Notes: a model not told the origin generated them from the sequence alone. A DNA stretch of 52,164 nucleotides from JBBRGK01 sp036741355 (GCA_036741355.1 DAINSK010000025.1:1-52164); one strand, 5' to 3'. Counted from the first letter of the stretch, positions 34,201-43,753 are shown. Program-made: numbers and translations.

Positions 34201-35130
34201 ATGGGAATGAGCGTCAATACGGCCGGAATGAACGAGACGGCGATCGGTGCGGGGACGAGGCCGCCGCCCATCTGGCTGCGGGGGCCGGCATCGCTGATGC
34301 GGTTTGCGCGTCGCAAGCCGCTCGGATTCCTGGGGCTGATCATCATTACCGCGCTCGTCGTTCTCGCCATTCCTCCGGTTACGCACGCGGTCGCGCCCTA
34401 CGGCTACAGCACGCAACAGCTTCGACATCGCCTGGAGGGTGCGTCCGCGACGCATCCGTTGGGCACGGATGGCTCGGGACGCGACGTGCTGAGCAGGTTG
34501 ATCTACGGCTCCCGGGTGACGGTGCTCGTCGGCTTCGGCGCGGTGGCCATCAGCGAACTGATGGGGTCCGTTATTGGGCTGTTCAGTGGCTACTATGGCG
34601 GCTGGTTCGACAAGATCTTCCAGCGAGTTGTCGACCTGTTCCAGTCGTTACCGCAGTTGGTCGTGCTGATCTCATTGCTCGGGCTGTTTGGCTCGGGGCT
34701 CTGGCAGATGGTGATTGCGATCGGCCTGCTCGGCGGCCCGGGGGGCTCGCGAATCATCCGCGGCCAGGTGCTTACCACGATGCGGCGCCCGTTCGTCGAA
34801 GCCGCCCGTCTCACAGGTGCGGGCGACCTTCGCATCATGCTTCAACACGTGCTGCCCAACGTCGTGCCGCTGATCATCTTCAGCGCCTCCGTGCGTATCG
34901 GCGCGGTGATCTTACTTGAAGCGAGCCTGAGCTTCCTCGGCTTCGGACTGCCGCCGCCGTTCCCTTCATGGGGACAGATGCTGACGCTGGATGGGCGCGA
35001 GTTCATGCGCCGGGCGCCGGGCCTCGCCCTTTATCCCGGTATCGCCATCGGCCTCGCGGTCTTTTCGTTCAACGTCCTGGGCGACGCCCTGCGCGACGTG
35101 CTCGACCCGCGGTTGAAGAGCGGACGGTAG
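34201..35130 (+). CDS. ABC transporter permease, DppC/OppC type
   Basis: A 309-residue permease with an OppC-like N-terminus ('FARRKPLGFLGLIIITALVVLAIPPVTHAVAPYGY', 'HPLGTDGSGRDVLSRLIYGSRVTVLVG') and BPD_transp_1 core with loop 'VEAARLTGAGDLRIMLQHVLPN'. It ends 'GDALRDVLDPRLKSGR'. I chose ATG 34201; ATG 34207 is possible. An in-frame start further upstream (34078) would overlap the DppB gene without any family-like sequence. Substrate unknown. Confidence 0.9.
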   Translation: MGMSVNTAGMNETAIGAGTRPPPIWLRGPASLMRFARRKPLGFLGLIIITALVVLAIPPVTHAVAPYGYSTQQLRHRLEGASATHPLGTDGSGRDVLSRLIYGSRVTVLVGFGAVAISELMGSVIGLFSGYYGGWFDKIFQRVVDLFQSLPQLVVLISLLGLFGSGLWQMVIAIGLLGGPGGSRIIRGQVLTTMRRPFVEAARLTGAGDLRIMLQHVLPNVVPLIIFSASVRIGAVILLEASLSFLGFGLPPPFPSWGQMLTLDGREFMRRAPGLALYPGIAIGLAVFSFNVLGDALRDVLDPRLKSGR

Positions 35131-35465
35131 GGTTGGCCTGGCCCCCGGTTCCCCGTCTGCGCGGGCCCCCTAACCCCCGTCCCCTTCCGCCCCAATTCTG
35201 GGGGGAAGGGGCGATCCCTGGGTGATGGGTGCGAACCGCAGTTGGCGTTCCGTATTTCCTCCTACACCCGAACTCGTCTGCCAACCCCCGCGTAAGCTCC
35301 CTCTTGCCCCTAGAATTGGGGGCCCACCGCGGTCCCGATATCCGCACAGCTCGAGAGCCGGCCGTTGTATGTACTATAGTAAGCGCCGATCGCGTCGCTC
35401 CATGCGGCCACGGCGTTCGCGCCGACGCCGCGTCTAAGGCGAGTCTACCGGAGAGAGGAGACTTT
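35131..35465. other. 335 bp gene-less stretch with dispersed hairpin repeats
   Basis: Holds CCCCTTCC-G-CCCC/GGGG-GGAAGGGG (35181-35211, loop AATTCT) and a half copy CCCCTAGAATTGGGG (35306-35320), relatives of the hairpin at 20018-20047. A perfect 10 bp palindrome TACTATAGTA sits at 35372-35381, 84 bp before the antitoxin gene. I see no gene. Confidence 0.6.
35372..35381 (+). promoter_or_regulatory. palindrome TACTATAGTA upstream of the antitoxin
   Basis: Perfect 10 bp dyad containing TATAGT, a plausible -10 and autoregulatory site, as ribbon-helix-helix antitoxins usually repress themselves. No good -35 is apparent. Confidence 0.35.
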
Positions 35466-35855
35466 ATGACAAAACAACGCACGATCACCCACATAATCAA
35501 CAGCGAATCTGATGTCCCATCGCACTTCGATAGCGAGGCTGATGAAGCAGCCTTCTGGGACTCCGCCGACTTCACAATGGAGTTCTTTAGGACGGCGGAG
35601 CGCGTCCCGGATGGCGTGCTGCCACCGGTACGAGGACGCACACGGCCTGTCACGATCCGCTTCGATGCCGACGTCATGCGCCGGCTGAAAGTAGTCGCCA
35701 GGGAGAAGGGGAAGGGCTACCAGACACTGCTCAAGGAGTTCGTGACCGAGCGTCTGTACGAAGAAGAAGTGCGGGAAGGGCTCATTCGGAAGGGCACGAG
35801 GGCGAAGGCTCGGCCAGTTGCTCGTCGCGAGCCTGCTCACGAACCCTCCGCGTAA
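35466..35855 (+). CDS. CopG-type antitoxin, orphan
   Basis: A 129-residue protein matching the CopG/BrnA antitoxin pattern: an acidic 'SEADEAAFWDSADFTMEF' N-terminal half, then 'RPVTIRFDADVMRRLKVVAREKGKGYQTLLKEFVTERLYEEEV', a ribbon-helix-helix DNA-binding element near residues 62-100. A basic tail follows ('RKGTRAKARPVARREPAHEPSA'). GGAGAGAGGAG precedes the ATG. No toxin gene is adjacent on either side, so it is an orphan or a regulator. The tail end is encoded by sequence that resembles the repeat at 35287-35313. Confidence 0.75.
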   Translation: MTKQRTITHIINSESDVPSHFDSEADEAAFWDSADFTMEFFRTAERVPDGVLPPVRGRTRPVTIRFDADVMRRLKVVAREKGKGYQTLLKEFVTERLYEEEVREGLIRKGTRAKARPVARREPAHEPSA

Positions 35856-35933
35856 GCTCGTTCTTGCCGCCAGCCAGACACTTTCCGCGGATCGCCGGCT
35901 TCGGACGGTCGTGCCATCTTGAGTCCGCTACTA

Positions 35934-38402
35934 CTACGAGAGGACGGGAGCGCCGCCCACCAGCACGCCTTCGCCCTCCAGCGCGTCGATCTCGTCCTCG
36001 CTCACCCCAAATACATCTCTAAGGACCATGCGGTTGTGCTCACCGCGGGCCGGCGCCGCCCGCCACTCCCGCGGCTTCTCGTCGTCGATCGTGATCGGCG
36101 TGCCAGGCATCGGCAACAGCTCGCCATTGCCGGTCATCGCGTGCACGAAGAAGTCCCGGTGCGCGAGCTGCAGATTCTCGACGAGCTCTCGCCCGTTGGC
36201 GACCGCGCCCGCCGGCACCCCCGCGCGCTGAAGTTTCTCCATCGCCTCCCACTTGTCGAGCCCCAGCGCCCACGCGCCGATCGCGGCATCAAGCGCGGCC
36301 CGGTGCCCTCGGCGTCCGGCCGCGGAAGCGTAGTCCGGGTCAGCGACCAGCTGGTCGAGTCCGGCAACGGCGCAGAAACGCCGCCACTCCTCGTCATCGC
36401 GGACCGCAAGCGACAACCATTCGTCTTCTCCGCGACAACGATACGTGCCGTGCGGCGCCCAGTCGGGATGGCGGTTGCCAGTCCGCTCCGGCCGCCGGCC
36501 CTGCTGGTACTCCACGAGGTACTCGCCGATCATGCCGATCGCGCCCTCGACCTGCGAGTGGTCGATGTACTGTCCCTCTCCGGTCCGCTCGCGATAGGCC
36601 AGCGCGGCCAGGACAGCGCAGGCGCCCGTCAGCCCCGCCACCGGATCGGGATAGGCGATCGCGGTGTTCAACGGCTCCTCGCCCGAGTAACCGAGCAGAC
36701 TGTTGATGCCGGTGATCGCCTCGGTTGCGGAGCCGTACGCAAGGTCGTTGCGGTACGGACCCGTCGTGCCGAAGCCGGACAACGACAGCATGACGAGGCG
36801 TGGATTCAATCGGCGGAGGGAATCGTAGTCCAGCCCGAGGTTTGGCATCACCCGGACGCTGAAGTTCTCGACAACGACGTCGGACTGGGGCACCAGCCTA
36901 CGGATCAGGTCGCGGCCTTTCGCCAGGTGCAGGTCGACCGCGATGCTCAACTTGTTGCGATTGAGCTTCTGCATGCCGCCGCCCCGCATGAACGCGCCCG
37001 CTGGGCCGGGCTGTCCGCCCGGACCGGCGAAGGCGGGCGGCATCGGCGCCTCGACCTTGATGACGCGAGCGCCCAGATCGGCGAGGATGCGCGTCGACAA
37101 TGGACCGGACCATACACGCGTAAAGTCGAGGACCGTGATGCCCGCGAGGGGATGCACCACGGTCGCGTCGGCGGCGGCGGCTCGGTCGTCAGTTCGCCGC
37201 GCGTTTTGTACTGCACGTCGACGCGGCGCCCCGCTACGCAAGCGGGCCATGACCTCGTCTGTTTGTTCGCCCGGTTTTGGTACGGGGCCGATCAGCCACG
37301 GCGTGACACTCATGCTGACTGGCAGGCCGGGCTGGACGGCCGGAAGGGCGCACCCACCCGGTTGAGCCCAGAACCGCCGCTCCTTGAGCTGCGGGTCTGT
37401 CAGGACCTCCCCGACGTCGAAGTAAGGCTGCATCGGCAGGCGCCACTGTGCCTGCGCCTCACGGAACAGCTCCATCTTGCCGCGATCCCGGAAATAGTCG
37501 ACCAAGATCTCATCCAGGGCATCCGCATGAGCGTGTCGGGCGATCGGCGTAACGAAGCGCGGATCGGTCATCATCTCGGGGCGGCCGAGCATCGCACAGA
37601 GCCGTGACCACATATCGGGAGTCGTAATCGACATGGCCATATAGCCGTTTGAGCATGGCAGCATGGTGATCGGGTACAGGTTCTGCCAGCGGTTGCCGTG
37701 CCGGCTTCGGATGATGCCCTGGTAGAGCCACATGCTGGTTGTGAATTGGTGCAGCGAGGCAAGCGTCTCGAGCGCGGTAACCTCGAACTGACGCCCTCTA
37801 CCCTGTCGAAGCAGGCCCAGCACGCCGGCCAGGGCGCAGGCAGCACCGTAGAGGCCGGTCAGATACTCGGCCTGCTTTCCCGGAAGCATCAGCGGCTCGC
37901 GGCCGGGCTCGCCGGTGAGGAACTGGTACCCACCCAGTGCGAGCAGCACATTGGGGGTTGCGGCGAAGCCATCGTACGGCCCGCCGGACCCGAACGCAGA
38001 AAGCACAACGACGATCAGCTCAGGCCGCGCGGCCTGGAGCCCTGCGGTATCAAGCCCAAACACCGCTGCTTCGTCCGCGTGCAAGCCGTGCACGACGACG
38101 TCTGATTCGAGACAGAGGTTTCGCACCGTCTGTCTGCCCCCGGCGGTCTCCAGATCGAGTGAGACGCTCTTGAACCCGGTATAGAGGTACGAAGCCAGCG
38201 CGCCCGCGAGGGTCCCTGGCTCGACTTCGCCGGACGGGCTCTCGCGCCGAAGCCGGTCCCCGCCCGGCGGCTCGACTTTGATGACTTCGGCGCCAAGCGC
38301 GGCGAGCCACTTGCCGGCGAAGGCATGCGCCACGCCGTTTCCGAGCAGGGTGACGCGAGTTCCGGTCAATGCTCGCGGAGCATCTCCCGTCCCCTCGGTC
38401 AT
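35934..38402 (-). CDS. fused two-domain CaiB/BaiF CoA-transferase
   Basis: An 822-residue protein made of two CaiB/BaiF (class III) CoA-transferase domains. Domain 1 is at ~1-390 and domain 2 at ~415-822, joined by a ~25-residue linker. Each opens with the family's 'LGAEVIKVE' / 'LGARVIKVE' nucleotide-type strand. By eye alignment, the catalytic Asp that forms the acyl-enzyme is Asp586 in domain 2 ('AYPDPVAG'), but is Glu179 in domain 1 ('KQAEYLTG'). The protein thus looks like a natural fusion of an inactive and an active subunit. It overlaps the DppC gene by four bases, linking uptake to CoA activation. Confidence 0.9.
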   Translation of the reverse strand: MTEGTGDAPRALTGTRVTLLGNGVAHAFAGKWLAALGAEVIKVEPPGGDRLRRESPSGEVEPGTLAGALASYLYTGFKSVSLDLETAGGRQTVRNLCLESDVVVHGLHADEAAVFGLDTAGLQAARPELIVVVLSAFGSGGPYDGFAATPNVLLALGGYQFLTGEPGREPLMLPGKQAEYLTGLYGAACALAGVLGLLRQGRGRQFEVTALETLASLHQFTTSMWLYQGIIRSRHGNRWQNLYPITMLPCSNGYMAMSITTPDMWSRLCAMLGRPEMMTDPRFVTPIARHAHADALDEILVDYFRDRGKMELFREAQAQWRLPMQPYFDVGEVLTDPQLKERRFWAQPGGCALPAVQPGLPVSMSVTPWLIGPVPKPGEQTDEVMARLRSGAPRRRAVQNARRTDDRAAAADATVVHPLAGITVLDFTRVWSGPLSTRILADLGARVIKVEAPMPPAFAGPGGQPGPAGAFMRGGGMQKLNRNKLSIAVDLHLAKGRDLIRRLVPQSDVVVENFSVRVMPNLGLDYDSLRRLNPRLVMLSLSGFGTTGPYRNDLAYGSATEAITGINSLLGYSGEEPLNTAIAYPDPVAGLTGACAVLAALAYRERTGEGQYIDHSQVEGAIGMIGEYLVEYQQGRRPERTGNRHPDWAPHGTYRCRGEDEWLSLAVRDDEEWRRFCAVAGLDQLVADPDYASAAGRRGHRAALDAAIGAWALGLDKWEAMEKLQRAGVPAGAVANGRELVENLQLAHRDFFVHAMTGNGELLPMPGTPITIDDEKPREWRAAPARGEHNRMVLRDVFGVSEDEIDALEGEGVLVGGAPVLS

Positions 38403-39313
38403 CGGCGCCCCCGGGAGCCGCGCAGCCTCGGGTCGAGCACGTCACGCAGCCGGTCACCCAGCAGGTTAACGGCCAGAACGAAGAGGATGATCGCGATGCC
38501 GGGCGCCACCGAGATCCAGTAGTTGCTGCGGATCACCGTGAACCCGTCCTGGATGACCACTCCCCAGGTCGCCGTCGGCGGCTTGACGCCGATGCCGAGG
38601 AAGCTCAAGCCGGCCGCGGCGAGTACCGCCGCGCCGACCGCGAGCGAGCCCTGGACGATCACCGGCTGGATCGTATTCGGCAGGATGTGGCGAAACATGA
38701 CGCCGCGATCGGTCGCGCCCAGCGCCCGCGCACCGATCACGTAATCCCGCTCCTTGATCGAGAGAGTCTGGGCGCGGATGAGGCGCGCGTAGACGGGGAA
38801 GCTGCTCAGCCCGATCGCGATCATCACATTGGTCGTGCCGGGCCCGAGGATCGCGATTACGCCGAGCAACAGGATGAGCGGAGGAAAGGCGATCCAGGTG
38901 TCGACGACGCGCATGATCAACTCGTCGACCCATTTCCCATAGAAACCGGAGACGAGACCCAGCGGCACTCCGATCAACGCCGCGATGCCGACGGCGATGA
39001 ACCCGACCCGTAACGAGACCTGCGTCCCGTAGATCACCCTGCTCAGCACGTCCCGCCCCAATCGGTCCGTCCCGAACCAATGGGTGGCGGATGGCTGCAC
39101 GAGGCTCGCGCGTGTATTCTGCTGGTTCTCACCGAAGGGCGCGATCACCGGAGCCAAGAGCGCGATCACGAGGAAGGCAACCAGGATGACGCACGCAACT
39201 GTCGCCTTCGGATCCGCGAAGAACCGGCGCGCAGCCTTGAAGAAGCCGCCCGCCGGCGCCCCGGTTCCAAGTACTGGCGCCAAAGCCTCGAGTGTGGTTG
39301 TCCCCTGCATCAT
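38399..39313 (-). CDS. ABC transporter permease, DppC/OppC type
   Basis: A 304-residue permease: 'AVIAPFGENQQNT', 'HWFGTDRLGRDVLSRVIYGTQVSLRVG', EAA-like loop 'DYVIGARALGATDRGVMFRHILPN' and end 'GDRLRDVLDPRLRGSRGRR'. It is 43 bp downstream of its DppB partner, and its stop overlaps the start of the fused CoA-transferase gene. The operon order (binding proteins, permeases, CoA-transferase) suggests that the imported ligand is a carboxylic acid (inference). Confidence 0.92.
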   Translation of the reverse strand: MMQGTTTLEALAPVLGTGAPAGGFFKAARRFFADPKATVACVILVAFLVIALLAPVIAPFGENQQNTRASLVQPSATHWFGTDRLGRDVLSRVIYGTQVSLRVGFIAVGIAALIGVPLGLVSGFYGKWVDELIMRVVDTWIAFPPLILLLGVIAILGPGTTNVMIAIGLSSFPVYARLIRAQTLSIKERDYVIGARALGATDRGVMFRHILPNTIQPVIVQGSLAVGAAVLAAAGLSFLGIGVKPPTATWGVVIQDGFTVIRSNYWISVAPGIAIILFVLAVNLLGDRLRDVLDPRLRGSRGRR

Positions 39314-39356
39314 CGACTTCCGCCTTTAGTGGCTTGTTCTGGCGCGACTGTGTCCC

Positions 39357-40313
39357 TTAGCTGTATCGGATACGCGGATCGAGCCAGGCGTACATGATGT
39401 CGGTGAACAGGTTTGCCAGCACGATCGCTGTCGCGGACATCAGCACGATCCCTTCGACCACCGGGTAGTCGCGATTCTGGGTCGAATCCAGCGCCAGGCG
39501 TCCGACGCCAGGGATCGCAAAAACCCGCTCGATGAGCACGGAGCCGCCGATCAGCCCGGCCAGCGACAGGCCGAGCAGCGTCATAATCGGCAGCATGCCG
39601 TTCTTTAGCGCGTGTCGCACGATGACCACCCGCTCAGGTAGCCGCTTGGCCCGCGCCGTCGTCACGTAGTCCTGGCGCAGCGCTTCCAGCAACGCGGAGC
39701 GTGTCTGGCGCATGATCGTGGCCGAACCGAAAATCTCGAGCGCGATGACGGGCATCACCAAGTGCTTAATGCCATCGACCGGATGGACAAATGGATCTAC
39801 CCATCCCGAGGCAGGAAGCCAGTTCAGCTTTACCGAGAACAGGATTATGAGGATGATCGCGAGCCAGAACCCCGGAGTTGCCACCCCCAGCACCGCCCAT
39901 CCCGTGGCGAGTAGATCGATGATCGTTCCCGCGTACAGCGCCGCGATGATCCCCAGCGTCACGGCCAGCACGATGTGGATCACGAACGTAATCGAGGCGA
40001 GCTTGACGCTGACCGAGAGGCGCTGACGGATCGTATCTGTGACCGGGAGCTTGGTGCGAAACGACTTGCCGAAGTCGCCGTGCGCGGCCTTATTCAGGTA
40101 CTTGGCGTACTGGACGAAGATCGGCTGATCGAGCCCGTAGTCGTGCCGCAGCCCTTTCAGGTCTGCCGCGGTCAGCCCGCTTTCCTGGTCGGCGCCGATG
40201 ATCGCGAGCAGCGGATCGCCGGGTAGCAGCTTCTGCCCAATGAACGTCAGCATCGAGACGAGGAAGATCACGGGGATCGCCGTTAGGAGCCGTCTCAGGA
40301 TGTAGCCACGCAT
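39357..40313 (-). CDS. ABC transporter permease, DppB/OppB type
   Basis: A 318-residue permease: 'YILRRLLTAIPVIFLVSMLTFIGQKLLPGDP', 'DYVTTARAKRLPERVVIVRHALKNGMLPIM' loop, end 'TDIMYAWLDPRIRYS'. GGAGGGCGAC precedes the ATG. It follows two tandem substrate-binding protein genes (118 bp gap) and pairs with the DppC gene at 38399-39313. Confidence 0.92.
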   Translation of the reverse strand: MRGYILRRLLTAIPVIFLVSMLTFIGQKLLPGDPLLAIIGADQESGLTAADLKGLRHDYGLDQPIFVQYAKYLNKAAHGDFGKSFRTKLPVTDTIRQRLSVSVKLASITFVIHIVLAVTLGIIAALYAGTIIDLLATGWAVLGVATPGFWLAIILIILFSVKLNWLPASGWVDPFVHPVDGIKHLVMPVIALEIFGSATIMRQTRSALLEALRQDYVTTARAKRLPERVVIVRHALKNGMLPIMTLLGLSLAGLIGGSVLIERVFAIPGVGRLALDSTQNRDYPVVEGIVLMSATAIVLANLFTDIMYAWLDPRIRYS

Positions 40314-40431
40314 GTCGCCCTCCTACCAGAGCCCGCGACGTGTGCACACAGGGCCGGACACCCGCTCGCTGTCGTGGCCGAGCAGCAAGCGGACGCGATG
40401 CCGCGCTGTTCCCCTGGAAGGAGGTAACGTC

Positions 40432-42162
40432 TCAGATCCAGAGGTTCGCATAGTGCGACTTGCCTTCGCCGCCGTAATAGGCGCCGAAGTTGCCCACTTT
40501 GGCGCTGGAGAACGCCAGCGCGATCGAGTAGTTCAGCAGGATCGCCGAATACAGATTCTCTTCGCCCTGTGCCTGTAGCTGGCTGTACAGCTTCTTGCGC
40601 TCGTTCTGATCGTAGCTCTGGCGCGCCTGGTCCACCAGGTTCTCGGTGTCCGGGCACGGCGCCTGGCCGGCGTTGTAGGCGCCGTTTTGTGTGTAGAACT
40701 GCCCGACGATACCGTCCGGGTCGACGCGCAGGCTGAACGCGGAGAAATACCCGCCGGTGGAGCCGTCGCCGCCGAGACCCTTCAACACATGCTTGGCCCA
40801 GCCGTTGACCTCGGGCGTTGCCCAGTCCACTGAGATGCCGTTGGTCTTGAGGCTCTGCTCCCAGAACTCCTCGCCCTGGCTAATGGGAGCAGTAAACGGC
40901 TGCAGCTTCACCCGCCACTGGGATTGCGGCAAGCCGCTCTGCTGCAGGAAAGCCTTTACCTTCGCCGTATCGTACGTGTAGTTCTGGATCGTCGGGTCGT
41001 ACGCCCAGCTCACGGGAGTGAGGATACCCGTCGCAATTGGCTCCTGGCCGAGCAGGAAGTTCTGGATGTAGTTCTGCCGGTCGAGCGCCGCCGAGAAGGC
41101 GCGGCGGAACATGAGGTTGTCAAACGGCGGGAAGGTGTGGTTGATGTACACCATGCCGGTCGACGAGCCGACAAACTGTGTGTACTGGTAGCGCTTGTCG
41201 GCCTCCAGCCGTTTTACCTCGGAAACCGGCGCGTCGGAGACGTCGATATCCCCCTGCTCAAACGAGGCGAGGCGCACGGTGCCGTCGGGGATCGATTTTA
41301 GCTGGATACTCTGCAGGTAGGGAAGCTGGCGGCCGGCGGCGTCTTTGCGCCAGTAATTGGGGTTCCGGTCGTAGGTCAACGACGCGTCGGTGGTCCACTG
41401 CTTGAGCGTGAACGCCCCGGTTCCAACGGGCGCGTGTCCGTAGGCGTCCTTGCCGAGCTTCTGCAACGCCGTCGGCGAGAGGATCATGCCGCCGCGGTCG
41501 CCGAAGTTGGTCAAGACCGGCGCGCTCGGCGTCTTGAGGTGGAGCACCACCCGACCGCTGTCCGGCGTCTCGACGGAGTCGATCGTCGCCAGGTCGGAGC
41601 GCGGCGTCGCCTTGGTCGCGGGGTCCAGGATGCGATCCAGGTTGAACTTCACCGCCGCAGCGTTGAAGTCCGTGCCGTCGTGGAACTTTACACCGGTGCG
41701 CAGCGTCAGCGCGATCGTCGTCGCGTCGGGCTGTTCCCACTTTTGAGCAAGCGAAAGCGACGGATCGAGGTTGCCCTTCTGGTCGTAGCCTACAAGGGGG
41801 TCGTATATCGGATACATGAAGGCGTGGTCCGCGCCCGAGGTGCTCAGATGAGGGTCGAGGAAGGTCGGATCCGTCGCGTAACCAACGCGCAGCGTACCGC
41901 CCGTCTTCGGCTGGGCGCCGGCCGCGGCAGCCGCTGTCGATCCGGAGATTGGAGCCGTGATCGAAGTGGCGGCGACATTCGGCGTAGACGGCGCCCCCGG
42001 CGCCCGCGTACCGGCAGCGGTGGCCAGTGCGGCGGGTTTGTTGTTGCTCGTGCTTCCGCCGCCGCAGGCTGCGAGAAAGGCTGCGCTAAAGCCGGCGGAG
42101 GCGACGATCAGACGCCGTCGCGACGTTCTCCTTCGAAGTCGTCCCGCCCAGTAGCCATCCAT
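40432..42162 (-). CDS. ABC transporter substrate-binding lipoprotein (SBP family 5)
   Basis: A 576-residue exported receptor: Tat motif (S14-R-R-R-L-I19), lipobox ending Cys33, Ala/Thr-rich linker to ~90. The SBP_bac_5 fold then starts at 'AQPKTGGTLRVGYATDPTFLDPHLS', with 'LRTGVKFHDGTDFNAAAVKFNLDRILDPATK' and 'NPNYWRKDAAGRQLPYLQSIQLKSIPDG'. ATG 42162 has AGAGGAATGGG upstream; longer in-frame starts are arginine-rich noise. It is a close paralogue of the next gene upstream. Confidence 0.92.
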   Translation of the reverse strand: MDGYWAGRLRRRTSRRRLIVASAGFSAAFLAACGGGSTSNNKPAALATAAGTRAPGAPSTPNVAATSITAPISGSTAAAAAGAQPKTGGTLRVGYATDPTFLDPHLSTSGADHAFMYPIYDPLVGYDQKGNLDPSLSLAQKWEQPDATTIALTLRTGVKFHDGTDFNAAAVKFNLDRILDPATKATPRSDLATIDSVETPDSGRVVLHLKTPSAPVLTNFGDRGGMILSPTALQKLGKDAYGHAPVGTGAFTLKQWTTDASLTYDRNPNYWRKDAAGRQLPYLQSIQLKSIPDGTVRLASFEQGDIDVSDAPVSEVKRLEADKRYQYTQFVGSSTGMVYINHTFPPFDNLMFRRAFSAALDRQNYIQNFLLGQEPIATGILTPVSWAYDPTIQNYTYDTAKVKAFLQQSGLPQSQWRVKLQPFTAPISQGEEFWEQSLKTNGISVDWATPEVNGWAKHVLKGLGGDGSTGGYFSAFSLRVDPDGIVGQFYTQNGAYNAGQAPCPDTENLVDQARQSYDQNERKKLYSQLQAQGEENLYSAILLNYSIALAFSSAKVGNFGAYYGGEGKSHYANLWI

Positions 42163-42220
42163 CCCATTCCTCTTTCGCACTTCGACCACAGCCCGTGATC
42201 CGGCTGACCGCGCCGATATG

Positions 42221-43753
42221 CTACGCCCAGAGGTTGGCCCAGCGCATCTTGCCCTCACCGCCGTACAGGTTAGCCATGTTGCCAACCTTCGCCGACGCAT
42301 GGGTATAGACGATCGTGTAGTTGAGCATGAAGGTGGAGTAGACGTTCTCCATCCCCTTCTGCTGAATGTCGTGGTAGAGCTTCTTGCGCTCGTTAATGTC
42401 GTAGGTCGAGCGCGCCTTGACGACGAGCTCCTCAGTCTCGGGCACCTTCGCGAGGCCGGCGTTGTACGTCCCCTGCTGCGTGTAGAACTGCGCTACGCTG
42501 CCGTCCGGGTCGACCCGCATGCCCCAACTACTGAGGTCCATGCCGAGGCTGCCATCCCCGCCGAAGCCCTTCATCAGGGCGCCGCCGAACTGGCCGGTGC
42601 CGGTGACAAAGTCGAGCGCGATGCCGATGCTTTTCAGACTGGCCTCGAAGAACTGGTCTGCCGTGCTGGGCGTCGTGTTTCCCTCGGTCTTTATCCGCCA
42701 TGCCGACTGGGGCAGCCCAGACGCCTGCAGGAATTGCTTCGCCTTCGCCGTGTCGAAGTTGAAGTTCTGGATGTCGGGTGCGTACGCCCAGCTTGCCGGC
42801 GTGAGTATGCCGTTCGCGATCGGCTCATCGCCGGAGAGGAAGTTCTTGATGTAATTGTCGCGGTCGAGCCCCGAGGAAACGGCGCGCCGGAACAGGAGGT
42901 TGTCCAGCGGCGGGAACTCGTGATTCATGTAGTAGATCGCCGTCTTGTCGCCGATGAACCGCTGCGAAACGATGTTCTTGTCGCCGTTGAGTACCTTCAG
43001 TCCGGCCGCCGGCGTAAATGGCAGCACGGAGATATCGCCGCTCTGCAACGAAGCTACTTGCACGGTCACATCTGGGAACACGCCGCCGTCTGCAGCCTTA
43101 CGCCAGTAGTTCGGGTTGCGCTCGTAGATGAAGAACGCGCCGTTTTGCCACTCCTTGAAGACGAAAGGCCCGGTGCCGACCGGCGCCTTGGCGAAACCAT
43201 CCTTGCCCAGCTTGGTGAGCGCTGTGGGCGAGATCATCATGCCGCCCCGATCCCCGAACGCGGTCAGCAAGGCCGCGTTCGGCGTCTTTAGGTGCAGCAC
43301 GATCGTGTTCTTGTCGGGATTGTCGACGCGGTCGATGGAGGCAAGGTCGGGACGCGGCACCGATGGAGTTTTGGGGTCCTGGATGCGCGCAATGTTGAAC
43401 TTTACGTCGTCGGAGCTGAACGGCGTGCCGTCGTGGAACGTGATCCCTTGCCGTAACGTCAGCGTGACCGTCGTCGGATCGGTCTGTTCCCACTTTTGGG
43501 CCAGCGACTGCGAGGGGTCGAGCAGGCCCTTCGCATCGTAGGCGATGAGCTGATCGAAGATCGGGTACCACCAGTAGTGAACGCCCTGGACCTCGGTGTG
43601 CGGATCCTGTGTCGCCGAATCGCTCGTGGTGCCAACGGTGATCGTGCCGCCCCGCTTCGGCTGGGCCGCGGCATTGGCCTGCGTGCTGTCGCCCAATAGC
43701 CGTCCATACGCCTCCTCCTCCTGACCGGGCGCGGATCCCGCGATCGGTATCAC
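42221..43753 (-). CDS. substrate-binding protein paralogue without its signal peptide
   Basis: The body is a normal SBP family 5 protein ('AQPKRGGTITVGTTSDSATQDPHTE', 'LRQGITFHDGTPFSSDDVKFNIARIQDP', 'NPNYWRKAADGG'), alignable with the neighbouring 576-residue paralogue throughout. In this frame the N-terminus 'MIPIAGSAPGQEEEAYGRLLGDSTQAN' has no signal peptide, Tat motif or lipobox. A good Shine-Dalgarno (AGGAGGAGG) and ATG at 43707 instead open a different frame, starting 'MDGYWA' exactly like the paralogue. About 80 codons covering the signal and linker therefore look deleted, with a frameshift. As written the product could not be exported: either a pseudogene or an assembly collapse. Confidence 0.75.
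   Translation of the reverse strand: MIPIAGSAPGQEEEAYGRLLGDSTQANAAAQPKRGGTITVGTTSDSATQDPHTEVQGVHYWWYPIFDQLIAYDAKGLLDPSQSLAQKWEQTDPTTVTLTLRQGITFHDGTPFSSDDVKFNIARIQDPKTPSVPRPDLASIDRVDNPDKNTIVLHLKTPNAALLTAFGDRGGMMISPTALTKLGKDGFAKAPVGTGPFVFKEWQNGAFFIYERNPNYWRKAADGGVFPDVTVQVASLQSGDISVLPFTPAAGLKVLNGDKNIVSQRFIGDKTAIYYMNHEFPPLDNLLFRRAVSSGLDRDNYIKNFLSGDEPIANGILTPASWAYAPDIQNFNFDTAKAKQFLQASGLPQSAWRIKTEGNTTPSTADQFFEASLKSIGIALDFVTGTGQFGGALMKGFGGDGSLGMDLSSWGMRVDPDGSVAQFYTQQGTYNAGLAKVPETEELVVKARSTYDINERKKLYHDIQQKGMENVYSTFMLNYTIVYTHASAKVGNMANLYGGEGKMRWANLWA

Noticed and set aside
35919..37607. 562-codon plus-strand open frame
   Set aside because: Antisense to the fused CaiB/BaiF gene; no domain pattern, only composition typical of the complementary strand of high-GC genes.
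42218..43291. 357-codon plus-strand open frame
   Set aside because: Antisense to the substrate-binding protein gene; no recognisable protein features.
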